From assembly GCA_023014365.1 (NCBI GenBank), contig JAEBUN010000020.1:901651-965650 (forward strand): a stretch of DNA of 64,000 nucleotides. The letters run 5' to 3'. Source of the stretch: Lepiota brunneoincarnata. Lineage: Eukaryota; Basidiomycota; Agaricomycetes; Agaricales; Agaricaceae. Below, in pieces: positions 52,983-63,964 of this stretch (its first letter is position 1; each line of letters begins with the position of its first letter). A program made the translations under genes and the position numbers. The notes below the pieces were generated by a model. That model had not been told where the DNA came from, did no database searches, and saw nothing but the letters and a program-made list of their open reading frames with translations.

Positions 52983-54375
52983 TTAATCATCTACAAGCAT
53001 TCCATCTACCTCCTCCAACTCCATTTTCTCAACAAAGTCTGACTGCTTTGACCAGCCAGGAATTTCCACCCCTAACTTCTTGTTTATCGCCTCTTTCATG
53101 TAGAAGGCATATACCACCCTGTCCCCATGTTCCCAATGCCCAACCCCATGTTTTAGCAAACATCTGCATAGGAAAACACCAGTACCAGAGGGGTACAAAA
53201 GCATTATCTTTAACTCCAGTAGTGACAAATGAGTGTCATCACCATGGGTCCCAAGGCTTACTAGGAGGTCATAACATGTCCAGTGTGCTCCCCTATCCTT
53301 ATGGCTTTCAGTGATTCTGTTAAGGATTACTGTTATCCCTGAGAAGCAGGAATGCCACTCATCGGCATACTCCTTTGTTTCAGGTAATGCGTGCAGTTTT
53401 GACAAGGATGCTTGACCTGATTCGTAGAGAGTGGGGTGTGTGAGCACAAGTGCCTTGTTGAGAAGCTCAGTTGAAGGCTGAATCATCTTGAGCCACTCCT
53501 TGCTACTGGTGTTTTTTTTTAATGTACTAGAGGTTACCAGTCTTGCCTTGGAACTATTCTGGTAATAAGCATAGAGCATGAGTTGGGTGTGTAGTATCAG
53601 TAATGAGAGGATACACACTGCATGTCCAGCAGGAATCCAACCCGGTGAGAAGTTCAGGACACCTCTAGTCATCTTCTAACCTGTGGACTTGGAGAAATGA
53701 TGCAGGGTCATTTCTCCAAGTCTGAGCCTGGCCCGAACACCGCTCGAGTTGAGGTTGAATAAATTCTGTTGCCCTGAGGAGATTATCCTGTTTCAATACT
53801 ATAAGCTACACTTCATAATAGTTGTACAATGAATGTTATACCTGATGATTCTGGGGCAAGAGGTTGGGTAAATACCATACCAATATATTTCCTTGGTTAT
53901 TGATGATAGTTGTGGGCTTGGTGAAATGCTTGGGACCAGGTTTGGATTTTGACATGATCTTTTTCGATGGCTCCAGGTTTGTTACATTGCAGTCAATAAC
54001 ATCTGGGCAATGACTTGAATAAAAATAAAGAAGCAAAGGTGCAGGAGACCAACTCATGAGGACAGAGACTAGCAGCAGTGAGAATTCACATGATATGCCT
54101 TTCCTCTGCTTCATTCTCTTTCTTCAAGACTTGTCTGTTCTCACTTATGATTTCTCCAAGGATTGGGCTTTTTAATATCTGTTAGTTGACTTAAATTTGA
54201 CCCAGGAGGCTCAGACTAACGTGTTGTGAGTTAACATGAGCTTTTTCCGTGCATGGAATTTTGCTCTCATGTATGCTACTAGTCCCTTGTTTTTATGGTA
54301 CTGTTTTTTCTTATCCCTCCCCTGTTCCTGGATTTTCTTTGCCAACTTGCTGTTAGAAGGTTGGATAGGAGCCAT
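52983..54375 (-). pseudogene. TET/JBP-like 2-oxoglutarate dioxygenase
   Basis: Starts MAPIQPSNSKLAKKIQEQ (54375). A second segment (53836-53990) has TTIINNQGNILVWYLPNLL, followed by an intron (GTATAACATT to GAAACAG, about 53768-53820). The next segment has TWRNDPASFLQVHR. The long terminal frame (52983-53672) has GVLNFSPGWIPAGH and the catalytic set H124-x-D126 (SHKDRG), H175 (LLKHGVGHW) and R185 (GDRVVYAFYM). H-x-D, a distal His and an Arg ten residues later are the iron and 2-oxoglutarate ligands of this superfamily. The surrounding motifs match the TET/JBP class of basidiomycetes, whose members oxidise 5-methylcytosine and often sit near KDZ transposons. One frame change separates the last two segments (about 53672), so it is probably inactive. 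Confidence 0.8.
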
Positions 54376-54420
54376 AAAGTACACATTTATGACTGTGAGC
54401 TGATCCCAAATGGATCCCAA

Positions 54421-54441
54421 CAAACAAACAAACAAACAAAC
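54421..54441 (+). repeat. AAAC microsatellite
   Basis: Five consecutive ACAA units, next to the first exon of the TET/JBP-like gene. Confidence 0.8.
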
Positions 54442-54839
54442 CTATAAAGTAAGTACCTGCTCATGAAATGATTTTCCCAGCCCCTTGAACTCCACATCAC
54501 CAACGTCCTGTGTCATGGAAGCTGAAACTGCTGTGCGTGCCAGCGGTGGAGGTGACCATGTGTGACATGGTGTCAGGTGAGATCAAGATGGCTCCCTCCC
54601 CACTTTTGTGGGTGAGGTATTCTGTGCTCCTCAAACATTGCCATCCTGTCCAGCAATGTAGGGTGTGCATTTGAGCAGAAGCCCCCACCTCTCTACACAT
54701 TGAAGAGTGCTGTAGAGTGTCTCCTCTCTGGAGGAGAGTCCGTGGTGGGCGTGCACTGCGTAACAAGCCACTTGTGGCTTGGTATACTTTATTCTTCTTC
54801 CCCCTTGGCCTCTATCATCCCCAGTGGCTACCTCCCTAG

Positions 54840-55078
54840 TCTACACCCCCAGTCCCTCACCCCTCTGCTGACTTATCCTACCTCTGAAAACACATCCATA
54901 TGGCTGCCACCGCCATCCAGCTGCTCCCCCTGCCTTACCCCACCTGCAGCTAAGTCTACACCCCCTGTTCCTCACCCCTCTACTGACTTATCCTACCTCC
55001 GAAAACACATAGAGATGGCCACTGCTGCCACCATCTGGCCATTCCCCCTGCCTTACCCTGCCTGCAGTACACACATCA
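54840..55078 (+). repeat. two-unit 115-bp direct repeat
   Basis: Units at about 54840 and 54957 share CTACACCCCC, CTGACTTATCCTACCTC and CCCCCTGCCTTACCC. The surrounding interval 54440-55400 has no supported gene. Confidence 0.75.
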
Positions 55079-55401
55079 TAGGTACAATGTTGTATTAGTA
55101 TTTACTGTTCTTCATTTAGTCCTATCTGTGGTCTAGTCAGGAGGATCCCCTGAATAAACCACAGATAAGACATTTGTAGTATACCTGTTTTTGAGACTGC
55201 TAGATAGATAGTTAGAAAACTTGTGACTTGTAAAAGAAAGATAACTATGTTTTTGTGTTGATTAATTTTGCGATGGACAGGCACCTATTTAGATGCCAGT
55301 AAGACAAACTTCAACTTTTTTAAGTTCCCTAGTGTGTCACCCAACCTCATCTTCCAAGTTCTACCCCCAACCTCCCTCAACACACTTTCTATTACCACCA
55401 T

Positions 55402-55600
55402 GCCCAAGACCAGCTGCAAGACCACAGCCTCCTCTGCCAACACTGCTGCCACCAGGATCACCAGGGCCACCCAGGCTGCTGCTGCTGGCCGCCGCTCCGG
55501 TCAAGCAGCCTCTAGTTCCTTATCTGCGATCATTTCAGCTGCCACAGATGCTAATAATAATGCTACTGCTGCCAGCTGCCACTCCTCCAGATCACACGCG
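55402..55600 (+). pseudogene. N-terminal exon of an orphan-family gene
   Basis: Starts MPKTSCKTTASSANTAATR and continues Ala/Ser/Thr-rich with SGQAASSSLSAIISAATD. A related segment lies inverted at 56537-56776. The frame is cut near 55600, where a C2H2 zinc-finger gene begins on the other strand. Confidence 0.5.
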
Positions 55601-55601
55601 T

Positions 55602-56187
55602 GGGGAGCAAATCTTGCCTGAGTAAGGGCCTGTGGGCTGGGAAAGTCGCACAAGCAGACAAAGCACCAGTTGTGAGCTGAACTAGAAGCGAGATGTTGAT
55701 TGAGAGCAGCAGTATCAACGAAATTTTGTTTACAGCCATGGCAGAAGGCCTGGTTGTCATCATCCCACCTGTCTGTGTCACCTCCCTCATCTAAGCCGGA
55801 GACACCACCCTTCTCAGAGGAGATGGCTTGATGAGCTGAAGAGGAGGAGATATGCTAGACCGGTGGGCCGAACAATTGCTACTCAGCAAAAGAAGAGCAG
55901 GTCGACCGGACAGTACCTGTTGGCAAGCGCTATGACTACCAAACGTCCTGTTACACATAGCACAATGCTTGTGAGTAAAGGCATCCTCAAGATGCTATCA
56001 TGTACCAATGATAAGAGTGATTTAAGGAAGGTGGACAATAGCTCACGTTATTCAAGGAATTAGCATTGACAAAGACTCTCTCGCATTCTTGGCATTCTGG
56101 AACATCATGACCCTTGGCTCTGCAGTGTGACTGTATGCCCACAGCAGTGGTAAAGGTGCGGTTGCAATCAGGACATTTGTAGGACAT
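55602..56187 (-). pseudogene. C2H2 zinc-finger protein fragment
   Basis: Starts MSYKCPDCNRTFTTAVGIQ (56187) with finger motifs CPDC...H and CQECERVF. After a region with stops it continues FCHGCKQNFVDTAALNQHL and CFVCLCDFPSPQAL (about 55630-55780). Repeated CX2C...F...L..H patterns identify C2H2 fingers of the kind that bind DNA or RNA. It is broken by stops and truncated at 55602. Confidence 0.7.
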
Positions 56188-56536
56188 GACAGGTCAAAGG
56201 AGAAAGGGGTTCCTTCCCAACCCAGTCATTGCGCGATGGCCCTATGGGCCGGGACGTATGCACATACACATGAATGTGTCAAATGGGAAGGATGCACATG
56301 TACATTCTTTGGCTGCCCTACAAAACTGCGGCTTTGGAGGTCAAATACCTTAGTAAGCCCTGGATAGAAAGGGGTTAGAAAACTCACTTGGTATGGGCAA
56401 ATTTTGTTATCACCTGATGTCCAGCAATGTGGGCAAGTACGTAAAGTCTCCCAGTGATGAGACATCATCAGGAGCACCAGTAAGATAGTGATTGCAAATA
56501 CTTTGGTGGCATCTGCAAATATAGAGGTAGCCACCC

Positions 56537-56776
56537 TCAGTGCACCAGCTGCAGAACTAATGAACAGTTAGTGAGATTGAGTGAGAATGATAGGATATAA
56601 GGACTTACTCCATTCCCTAGCTGCTTGTTGAGATATGACGGCTCCATGGTGTCACTTGACAGGTCCATGGCATCATTGTTCCTAGTTGTGGCTGCTGAAA
56701 TAATTGCTGATAGCGAAGTTGAGTCTGCTTGACCACTGAGTGCAATGGTCCAGAGGCTACTATTGTCTAATAACAC
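56537..56776 (-). pseudogene. inverted copy of the orphan-family N-terminal exon
   Basis: Minus frame with SGQADSTSLSAIISAATTRNN, matching the plus-strand exon at 55402-55600, then EPSYLNKQLG. It marks an inversion or insertion between 55600 and 56800. Confidence 0.5.
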
Positions 56777-56815
56777 TGGCTACAGCCCTTTTCAAAGCTA
56801 GAAAGACCTTTCTAC

Positions 56816-58033
56816 ATGCCATCAGCTATGGCTACCCAGTCTCAACTCCTGGTCATAACCCAGGATAACTTATGTATCCTGGTTTTCTGGCTATCTGGCT
56901 CTGATCCGGTGGCTTGTATATCTTGGCTCATTCATGGGCATATCAAGACCTATTTTCCTGGAGCTCCATTTGGTGGTAAACTTGGCCTCATTGAAATCAT
57001 ATTTGATTTTAGTACCACAGCTACTATTGAGGCATTCCAAGCCCAGATGGCTGAGCTACCCCAAAGGCTGTCTGAGTATCACCGCTTCATAACCCTTGTT
57101 TCTACACATGCAACTCCTACTGGTGGCTTCTGGGTTCAAGCCACCCCTAAACCTGCTACTGCTGAACCTGCCGAAGTGAGTACAGTAATCATATAGCCTA
57201 CCATTTGATCTAAACAACTACTACAGTTTTTAAATGCTATCTTCCCAGCCCTGGTACTTGAACAATTGACATGGGCGACTGTTCCTTGTTGTTCATTATC
57301 TCATGTGGTGGTCCTTTCATAAACAATGAACCTAGGGCCCAAATATACAATTTTGTAAAAAAGTAAGTCCGATAGTCACATAAATAATGATTCAACTCTG
57401 ACTGCCAACCAAAGTCACTTCTGGCTCACCATGGCATTTGTCAATAATGCCTTTCATCCTACAACATGCCATACATTCCTAATGAACTTTGTTCAGACAG
57501 TATTTGTGAACCAAAATCCCACTATGGTTTACAACATCTTTTTGGCTGACCCCGATCTTGGCACTGGTACTGACTTTATCATGGTCATCCAGAAGACCAA
57601 AGACCTGGAGAAAGAGACTGGAATATGCATGATAAAATGGTCTCATGACTTATACAGGCCACTTGGAAACCCCCATAGCCAGTCTTGTGAGAATTGCTGT
57701 GTATTGGATGGGTGGCAAATTATAGAGAGGAAGGGAAAATCACCCAATGAAGGGAAGGGTATCCACCCTGGTAAGTCATCATGTTCTATATGCTCTCTAC
57801 TCCCAACTGAACTTTGTAGAATTACGCCCAGTTACTTTGGTTTGCAAGAACTCTAAATGTGGAGCCAAAAAACATTTTGAGGCTCCACCACATGCATTTC
57901 TTGTAACAAGGGACTATGCCCAACAGAGTACTGCACTGGGAAAGAAGCTAGGGGTCTGGATTGGGCACTATATTGATAGTGATGGTTTACCTTTAGAGTG
58001 TACTTTATGCTTTTCTTTTAGTGAAAATAGGTA
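56816..58033 (+). pseudogene. orphan-family gene, body
   Basis: Exon 56816-57196 ends TGGFWVQATPKP and STVII; an intron follows. Exon 57431-57770 has CHTFLMNFVQTVF and CENCCVLDGW. A final exon has LVCKNSKCGAKKHFEAPPH and ends at 58033. This order (a strand-rich domain, then a helical domain with CX2C pairs) matches a large orphan family that I recall from mushroom genomes. No function is known to me. It is separated from its N-terminal exon and carries frame changes. Confidence 0.5.
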
Positions 58034-58129
58034 GAAAGCAACCGATTACAATAAAACTGCTCAACACCTGGACTTGACATGATGTGAGCCAATAAGAAGA
58101 TGTATACTGAATGAATTCCAATACCTCTA

Positions 58130-58432
58130 CAATGTCAAGATGACTACTGCAATTGGTGTGGAACAAGTCTAGGGGGAATGGTACCAGAAATTGTGAACTA
58201 TTTCATACTAGGCTGCCCAGCATACGAAGATGAAAGGGACAACATAGCAAGAAAGATAGGAAGGGCAAACACACATGAGCTGGCAAGAATCTTCAAGATG
58301 GGGGATGGCATAAGGGAGCTGCTCAACTACATTCATGCAATGAAGGGGCTCAAGGACTCATTCAATTCACTAAAAACATCAACCTACAGAAGGAAGCACT
58401 TGAACACGAAAGGGCAACATGAACCCTCCTAA
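58130..58432 (+). pseudogene. LINE (non-LTR retrotransposon) 3' end
   Basis: The frame has CQDDYCNWCG, then ILGCPAYEDERDNIARKIGR and GIRELLNYIHAMKGLKDSF. This is the Cys-rich segment and terminal helix that end many non-LTR retrotransposon reverse transcriptases in fungi. It stops at 58432. A short 5'-truncated piece is typical of LINE insertion. No poly-A tail is seen. Confidence 0.65.
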
Positions 58433-59105
58433 GGCTTCTCTAATCACTCACCTAAGGTCAAGGCAATGACTGCCCCTTGGCAGTAAGAACGGGAACACAG
58501 AGAGAGGCAACCAATCCCCCCTGCTAGGCTGAATGCCAGCAACAAAAGGAGAAGACAGACAGGAATGTACAGTGAAGTAGGGAGGGTGAAGATACCCCAA
58601 ACAGCATTTCCTTGCTGGACTGCAAGGAGGAGCAAGTGCTCAGGGTATGCCTTCAGTAGGGCTGGGGTATTTCACTGAGTCAATCAAGGAGCACAGGGGC
58701 CCTAAGGACTCCTTCGTACATCGTAGATAACACAAAGTCCAACATGAGGTATATTCTTGAGGACTCTGGATCCTAAGGCTAAGTTGTATCTGGGAGCCAG
58801 GGAACATGAAACAAGGGGAAGCATCAAGTTTTCACTGCTACATTAGCAGAAATATAGGAAAGAGAAAGGAGAGGATATAAGAGATAGTGTGGGAGGCATC
58901 ATTCAGCCTCTCTACAACCCAATGAAAATGTGTTGGGGGCCAGATTCTGTGTGCAGGCAAGTTTCTCAGTGAAACAAAACTTGGAAGTGTAGGATTTATA
59001 AAATATGTGCCACATAGCTACTTGAATACACCGTCTTTTGTCCAAATCCAAAGTTAGCCTTACAATATCCCATTATAAATGCTTACTGCCTTCCTTGGGT
59101 CCTTC
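58433..59105. other. no gene seen
   Basis: One 63-codon minus frame lies here, but nothing protein-like was recognised. Confidence 0.4.
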
Positions 59106-59109
59106 TCCT

Positions 59110-60450
59110 TGCTCAGCTAGTAGCTTGAGGGACTTGAATAGTCTCAACATTCATATCCTGTATGTGTTGTCATTTTGAGCGGCGTAGCTGGGGTATCTCT
59201 TCTTGATCAGAGCATTTTCGTTTCCCAACACCACCACTACTCTTGTGGTCCCTGGGAGTTACAATTACTACCTTTGGGATTGGCCTTGGCTTGGGACGAG
59301 GGGGTGGAGGAGGTAATACCACCTCTACATAATCTTTGCTAGGCTAATAGATAGTGAGATCAAACAAAAACTGTGCCCAGTAATCAAGATACTTACCTCC
59401 AACTCATCATCATTTTCTGGCCGATCCCTATGATTCCAGTCACCTGGAACAAGTAAGTATGGGTTCCATATCTGTTGATGGTCCCCTGAATCCAATCCCC
59501 ATTGCATATTCCCTGCAGGTCCAGCATGTAATGATTGTTCGAACATTAACTCTTCCAAGCTTTGGATGCAGAGTCGATCTACATCTTGCCCCACCCATGA
59601 TGCCTTTTTGACCTGGATAGTCCACACTTGCTCCATAATCTCTTCGATCTGCCTCTTCAATGGCGCATTTCCCATGCCTGTCCTCTGATGCAGTTGATGG
59701 GCAATAAGGAGTGTCACAGCATGGGAGAATCCAATGCCAGCAATCCACCATTGCCGCTGTGAAGCATCACTGTGGCATACCTCACAGTGTATCCAGTTTG
59801 AAATCATCCCCACATCCTGACAATCCAATGAGCCAATGAAAGAAATGCCTGATTGAGGGGAAAGCTTCTTCTGATATGTATACTGTCTTGCTGGAAATAG
59901 AGGATCATTTGGAATACTAGCTGGGTTAAAGACCATTTGGTGGAGCAAAGATAAATATGGCTGTAAAGCCTGGTCAATTTCACTTGTATACAGGATGGAA
60001 ATTGGATCTTCGACCACCTGGTCACACAATTCAGGCATATTACAAGCAAGCTGCCACTGTCCCAGCTAAGAAATGTTAGCAATATTCCAAAAGAAATGAA
60101 ATAGGGCATACCCTGACTGCCTGCCATGCCTTTGCTTGTCCCCATAGAGCTGTCACCAAATCCTTCTCTGGCACAACTGTGATCATGCCTGGTTTGAGTG
60201 ATGTATTCTCAAACAAACAACCTCTCCACCACTTTACCCTCCATTGCTCTCCATCATTTACCATACCAATCAACCAGACTGGGTACCAGAATACACCAAG
60301 TTGTACAAGTGCACCATGGCCAGGTCTATACAAGTTTTGGTGTTCAGTCACAATTAACATTTGACAGGCTTACTGTAATCTTTTTCGCCCAGGTCCTAGC
60401 TTCTCAGCTTCTCCAATATGTTGCCTACAAAATAGTAAGCCTCAGACAAA
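59110..60450 (-). pseudogene. C-terminal part of the MULE-USP-PHD locus
   Basis: A domain at 60150-60360 has LGVFWYPVWLIGMV and WRVKWWRGCLF, resembling a small beta-barrel chromatin-reader fold; this is only a resemblance. A 237-codon segment (59325-60038) has WTIQVKKASWVGQD. After an intron-like gap the tail (59110-59330) has LPPPPRPKPRPIPK and a basic stretch, with one stop (TGA). Confidence 0.5.
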
Positions 60451-60499
60451 AAGATAGCTGAGTGCACTCATGTTTGTATTGATCCAGGTTTTTCATTTA

Positions 60500-60970
60500 T
60501 TGAAGGTAGAGTACAATGATGGCACTCAAACAGGCCCATGGATAATAACATGCGACTTTCAACTTGTTGCAGGCAGGGAGTATGAGAGTGTTGGTGACAT
60601 GTTTGGCACTTAGCCAAAGATCCATAGTCTTCAGAATAGACATAGTCATAGTTCCCCCGAACCCCACAGATGCATCAGATGCGAACTGGATACAGATCTT
60701 CCACTTCAGAGTCTGTATCCCAGCCACCATGGTTTGATGGTAAGGATTTGGTAGGTGGCGAGGATAGGAGGGTAGTGGTGGTAGTTGCATCCAAAAGTGA
60801 TTCTAAAGGTACCATGTCCATATCTTCACCAAGTCTTCCAGCAGTTGCCAGTGGTTCAATAGGTAGAGTTGGAGGAATGTGTGCAAGAGTAGGATGAACA
60901 TATTCAACAGTCTTTGTAGATGTGGGATTGCTCATCCATGAACAATGCTGTGACTGCATTGGTACCAGGG
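60500..60970 (-). pseudogene. PHD-like finger of the MULE-USP-PHD locus
   Basis: After a Pro/Thr/Ser-rich linker the frame reads DLYPVRI, a TGA (CGA expected), then CICGVRGNYDY, CQTCHQHSHTPC and CHHC. The spacing C-x-C, C-x2-C-x4-H-x2-C, C-x2-C is that of a PHD finger with a compressed first pair. PHD fingers usually read histone H3 tails. Confidence 0.6.
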
Positions 60971-61082
60971 GTCCATTGTAAGAAATAGTTGACTTTGGGG
61001 ATATCTCGGGTGTTGAGAATTTAAAATTGAACAAGTTTGAACATTGCTGAATGCGCTGGCGATAAAAGCAATCCTGAGCTTG

Positions 61083-62336
61083 TCATCCACCACGGAGTTT
61101 ATAGACAATGACATGATGGGAATAACCATGAGGAAAGTGGAGACTGGTGAGTGGTGCTGTTGACTGGGAATTAGACACCTGTTTAACTCTGCCACCATTG
61201 TCAAAATCATTATAGGTGTATACACCTGGATTAGAGCGGTCTTTGTAGTGGGCAATGAAATGATTTTGCATGTGATCTGTCAAACCAAAGCCTACAAGGT
61301 TATAGGCAACCTTGAACTTCTTTGCATCTCCTGGTCCAAGTGGCTCCAGATGGTCAGGGATATCCCAGTCCAGTTGAGTCCCATTTTGCCCAGGTGATAA
61401 TTCAATTACAAGGACAATCAGCAGACTGACCACAAGACAGGTAATATCAGTCTGTTCACCAGTGCAGAGCAGAGTTCCCTGAGATTGTCGCCAGCAGGAA
61501 GCACCAGTAGTTGTAGACTCTTGTTCCATTGCCATGAATTGTTTGAACCAGTTCACTAGGTTCCCTTCAAAGTGGGCATGGTCCCAAGCAGAGATGAGGA
61601 TATCAGTCTGAGAGAGAAGGGCAGTATGGAGCTCCAGATGACTTCCTTGAGTAGACTGATCACCATCACATGCACAAAATTGCACAGTCAAAGGAGCAAA
61701 GTATGCAAGGGGAATGATAGAGTCCTTGAAACATCCTTGGCTAGCATCCATCCTAAGTCCCTTCCAAAGCCATCCCTGCATATATGTCAGCATGAATTGA
61801 AGGATGGGCTAGTAGGTACTTACAAAAAGAGAATGGAAACCAAACTCTTCCTGAATAATCTTTTGTAAACAGAGTTGGTGTTGCAACAAGTCCTGTTCAT
61901 TTGAAAGCCAGGAAGAATCTCCATTGGATTGAGACCATTGTAAAAAGTGGTTGAAGATCTTGAATATTGGGGAGTTGGTATCCATGGTACTGATAACCTC
62001 TGCAAATTCAGGAATTGTGGTAGAAATTGAAATGTAGAGTAGCTGAAGAGAGGTATCCAGCCAACAGGAGTTTTCTTTCCACTGATAGCAGGCTGAACCC
62101 AAAACATTCCCAATTGCTGCTATGGTCTTGATTTTTTTCTGAGGGCTACTAGAATTCTTGGGTATAAGCTTTTTTGCTGTATCGGGAGCATGGCCATCGT
62201 TAACAAATTTCTTGCTTGGTGATTTGGATTTGTGGCACTGTGATTTACGTTTGGAAGGTGACATCCCAAGTATATCAAGCTTGGCTTGATCCTTCTTCCA
62301 CTTGTTAGCCTTGCCATAGTGTAGTGGTACCCCCAC
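61083..62336 (-). pseudogene. USP-type ubiquitin hydrolase-like domain
   Basis: After a Lys/Ser-rich linker (SPSKRKSQCHKSKSPSKK) comes a Cys box, KENSCWLDTSLQLLY (about 62045-62090). Far downstream is a His box, NHFIAHYKDRSNPGVYTYND (about 61200-61260). Cys box and His box in this order are the catalytic elements of USP/C19 deubiquitinases, with Asp in YTYND as a possible third residue. The intron between 61793 and 61830 is clean. The domain follows the transposase in the same direction with no gap. Confidence 0.65.
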
Positions 62337-62379
62337 TGGAACAAGTCAACAATTAATCTTATTAACCAAGTTTGAACTT

Positions 62380-63964
62380 ACTTTGTTTGCTCTTGTAGTT
62401 ATCCTCAAACCTAATGGCCCAATGGTAAAGTGATTGGATGCCCTCGAAAGAATTGTTGGTTCCGGCCAGCTGCAGCATAGAGCTGGAAGTGTAGGGATTC
62501 TTGAGCATTGGTAGTTGTTGGTAGAACCTGCCATAGCTCCGGGTCCATTGTCACAAAGACAGGAAATATCATCTTGCCATGTCAAAGCCACCATAACAAC
62601 CAATCTGCAACACCAGGGAACTCTGTAAGTAACCACTCTACTGTCTTCTGGAACTCCTCCATGGACTTGATTTTGGTTAGTTTGAGTGCTTCAGCAACAA
62701 ACTTCTCCCTCCAGTGAATAGGGATAACTCCACTGATCCTTGATACTTGGGTAACTCCTTGTCTATAATGCTCGCCACAGCCTCAGATTATTTTCTCTGC
62801 AGCTAGCCTAAGCTCTTCTCCTGTCCAGGGATCTTGGTTGGCTAAGCAGATTTCAACAAAGGCTTCAATGTAGCCTTCTCTTTGAGCATCACTGAAGTCC
62901 ATAACCTGCAAGATATTAGATTCTAAAATGATCTGATGAAGATGAAGCTATACCATTGCAAACATTTTATCTTGAACAGGAATTTTGTGGAGAGTGGCTT
63001 GGGCAATGATGGTTTGGAAAGTGCTGAGGAAATGTAGCCTGTAGTACTCGGCTGAGCCACCATCCATGAAAGACATCAGAATTGGAATCCATTTTTGAAG
63101 GACTGGGGAATAGATAGAGGACATCATCAGGGCCCAGCCACTGTCTGCCCAGAATCCATGAGCAGCATCAGCAACCATTCCACCACCAATATCCTCATCA
63201 GATTCATCATTCCCGGTAGAGAGCCTGAGAAGCCATTAAGGGGGACTGGAAGCATATGATATTTTCTAGTCCAAATGTGAAGTTTTGATGAAATTTGGGT
63301 GCTCTCGTGCAAATTCCTTCAAGCTAGTGAAGAATGGGTGAGGGTCTGGGGGTGTATGCTGCTTATAACACGATTTCATTCATAGGTTACTTGTCCTTGG
63401 TTGTGAAGTGCAGGTGAGATGACATTGACCATTGTCCAGGTCCATTCAAGCTTCTGATACCAATTGTAAAGCAGATGGTCCCATTTTTGGATGGTCTAGG
63501 ACTATCTGATCAAATTTAGCCTCTTCATCAGCATCCAGATGGATGTTAGCAGGAGGATGAGGATGATTATGAATACCCTCCTGTATGAAGTACTTTCCCC
63601 CTTGCCAAGTATACACTGTGGACCGAACATCACATTGCATCCAAAAGACTTCTTTCCCACAATTGCAACCTTCTTCAGACTGTTTTTGGCAGCTGGCTTT
63701 GGTAGTTTTTGGCTGTATAAGCATGTTGCAATTAGGGTCAATGCATTGAAAAATGCCTAGACATTCTCGCATTGACTTGAACCCTTTTTGCCATTCAGGA
63801 GCTTTATCCCAACCATTGTTATGGTTACAACCACCCTTGACCTCGAATGCCCAATGAATCGGTGGCCACTTGCCTTTGATGAGTTCATCAGGTGTAAAGT
63901 TCTGTTCAAAAGCTCCAACAGGAAAGTATGGCCATGACTTCCTAGTCTCCTTCAATCCTTCCAT
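62380..63964 (-). pseudogene. Mutator-like (MULE) transposase with WRKY-GCM1-type zinc finger
   Basis: The zinc finger (about 63560-63760) has CLGIFQCIDPNC, CNCG and HNHPHPP. The transposase core follows: MVADAAHGFW with the first Asp, SFMDGGSAEYYRLHFL, then after an intron (about 62905-62952) VMDFSDAQREGYIEAFVE with the second Asp, and PTTTNAQESLHFQLYAAAG with Glu. DDE residues are all present. Two TGA codons (near 62790 and 62590) and a broken stretch (63180-63440) make it a pseudogene as it stands. The zinc finger plus MULE core is a known fungal arrangement. Confidence 0.8.

Larger units (their letters stand above)
59110..63964 (-). mobile_element. MULE-type locus with USP and PHD domains
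   Basis: Consecutive minus-strand exons read as a zinc finger, Mutator-like transposase, linker, USP-type peptidase, PHD-like finger, a Trp-rich domain and a basic tail. Splice-like borders and few stops link them. Terminal repeats are not found; the right end lies beyond the window. It is treated as one element because no intergenic gap separates the domains. Confidence 0.65.
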
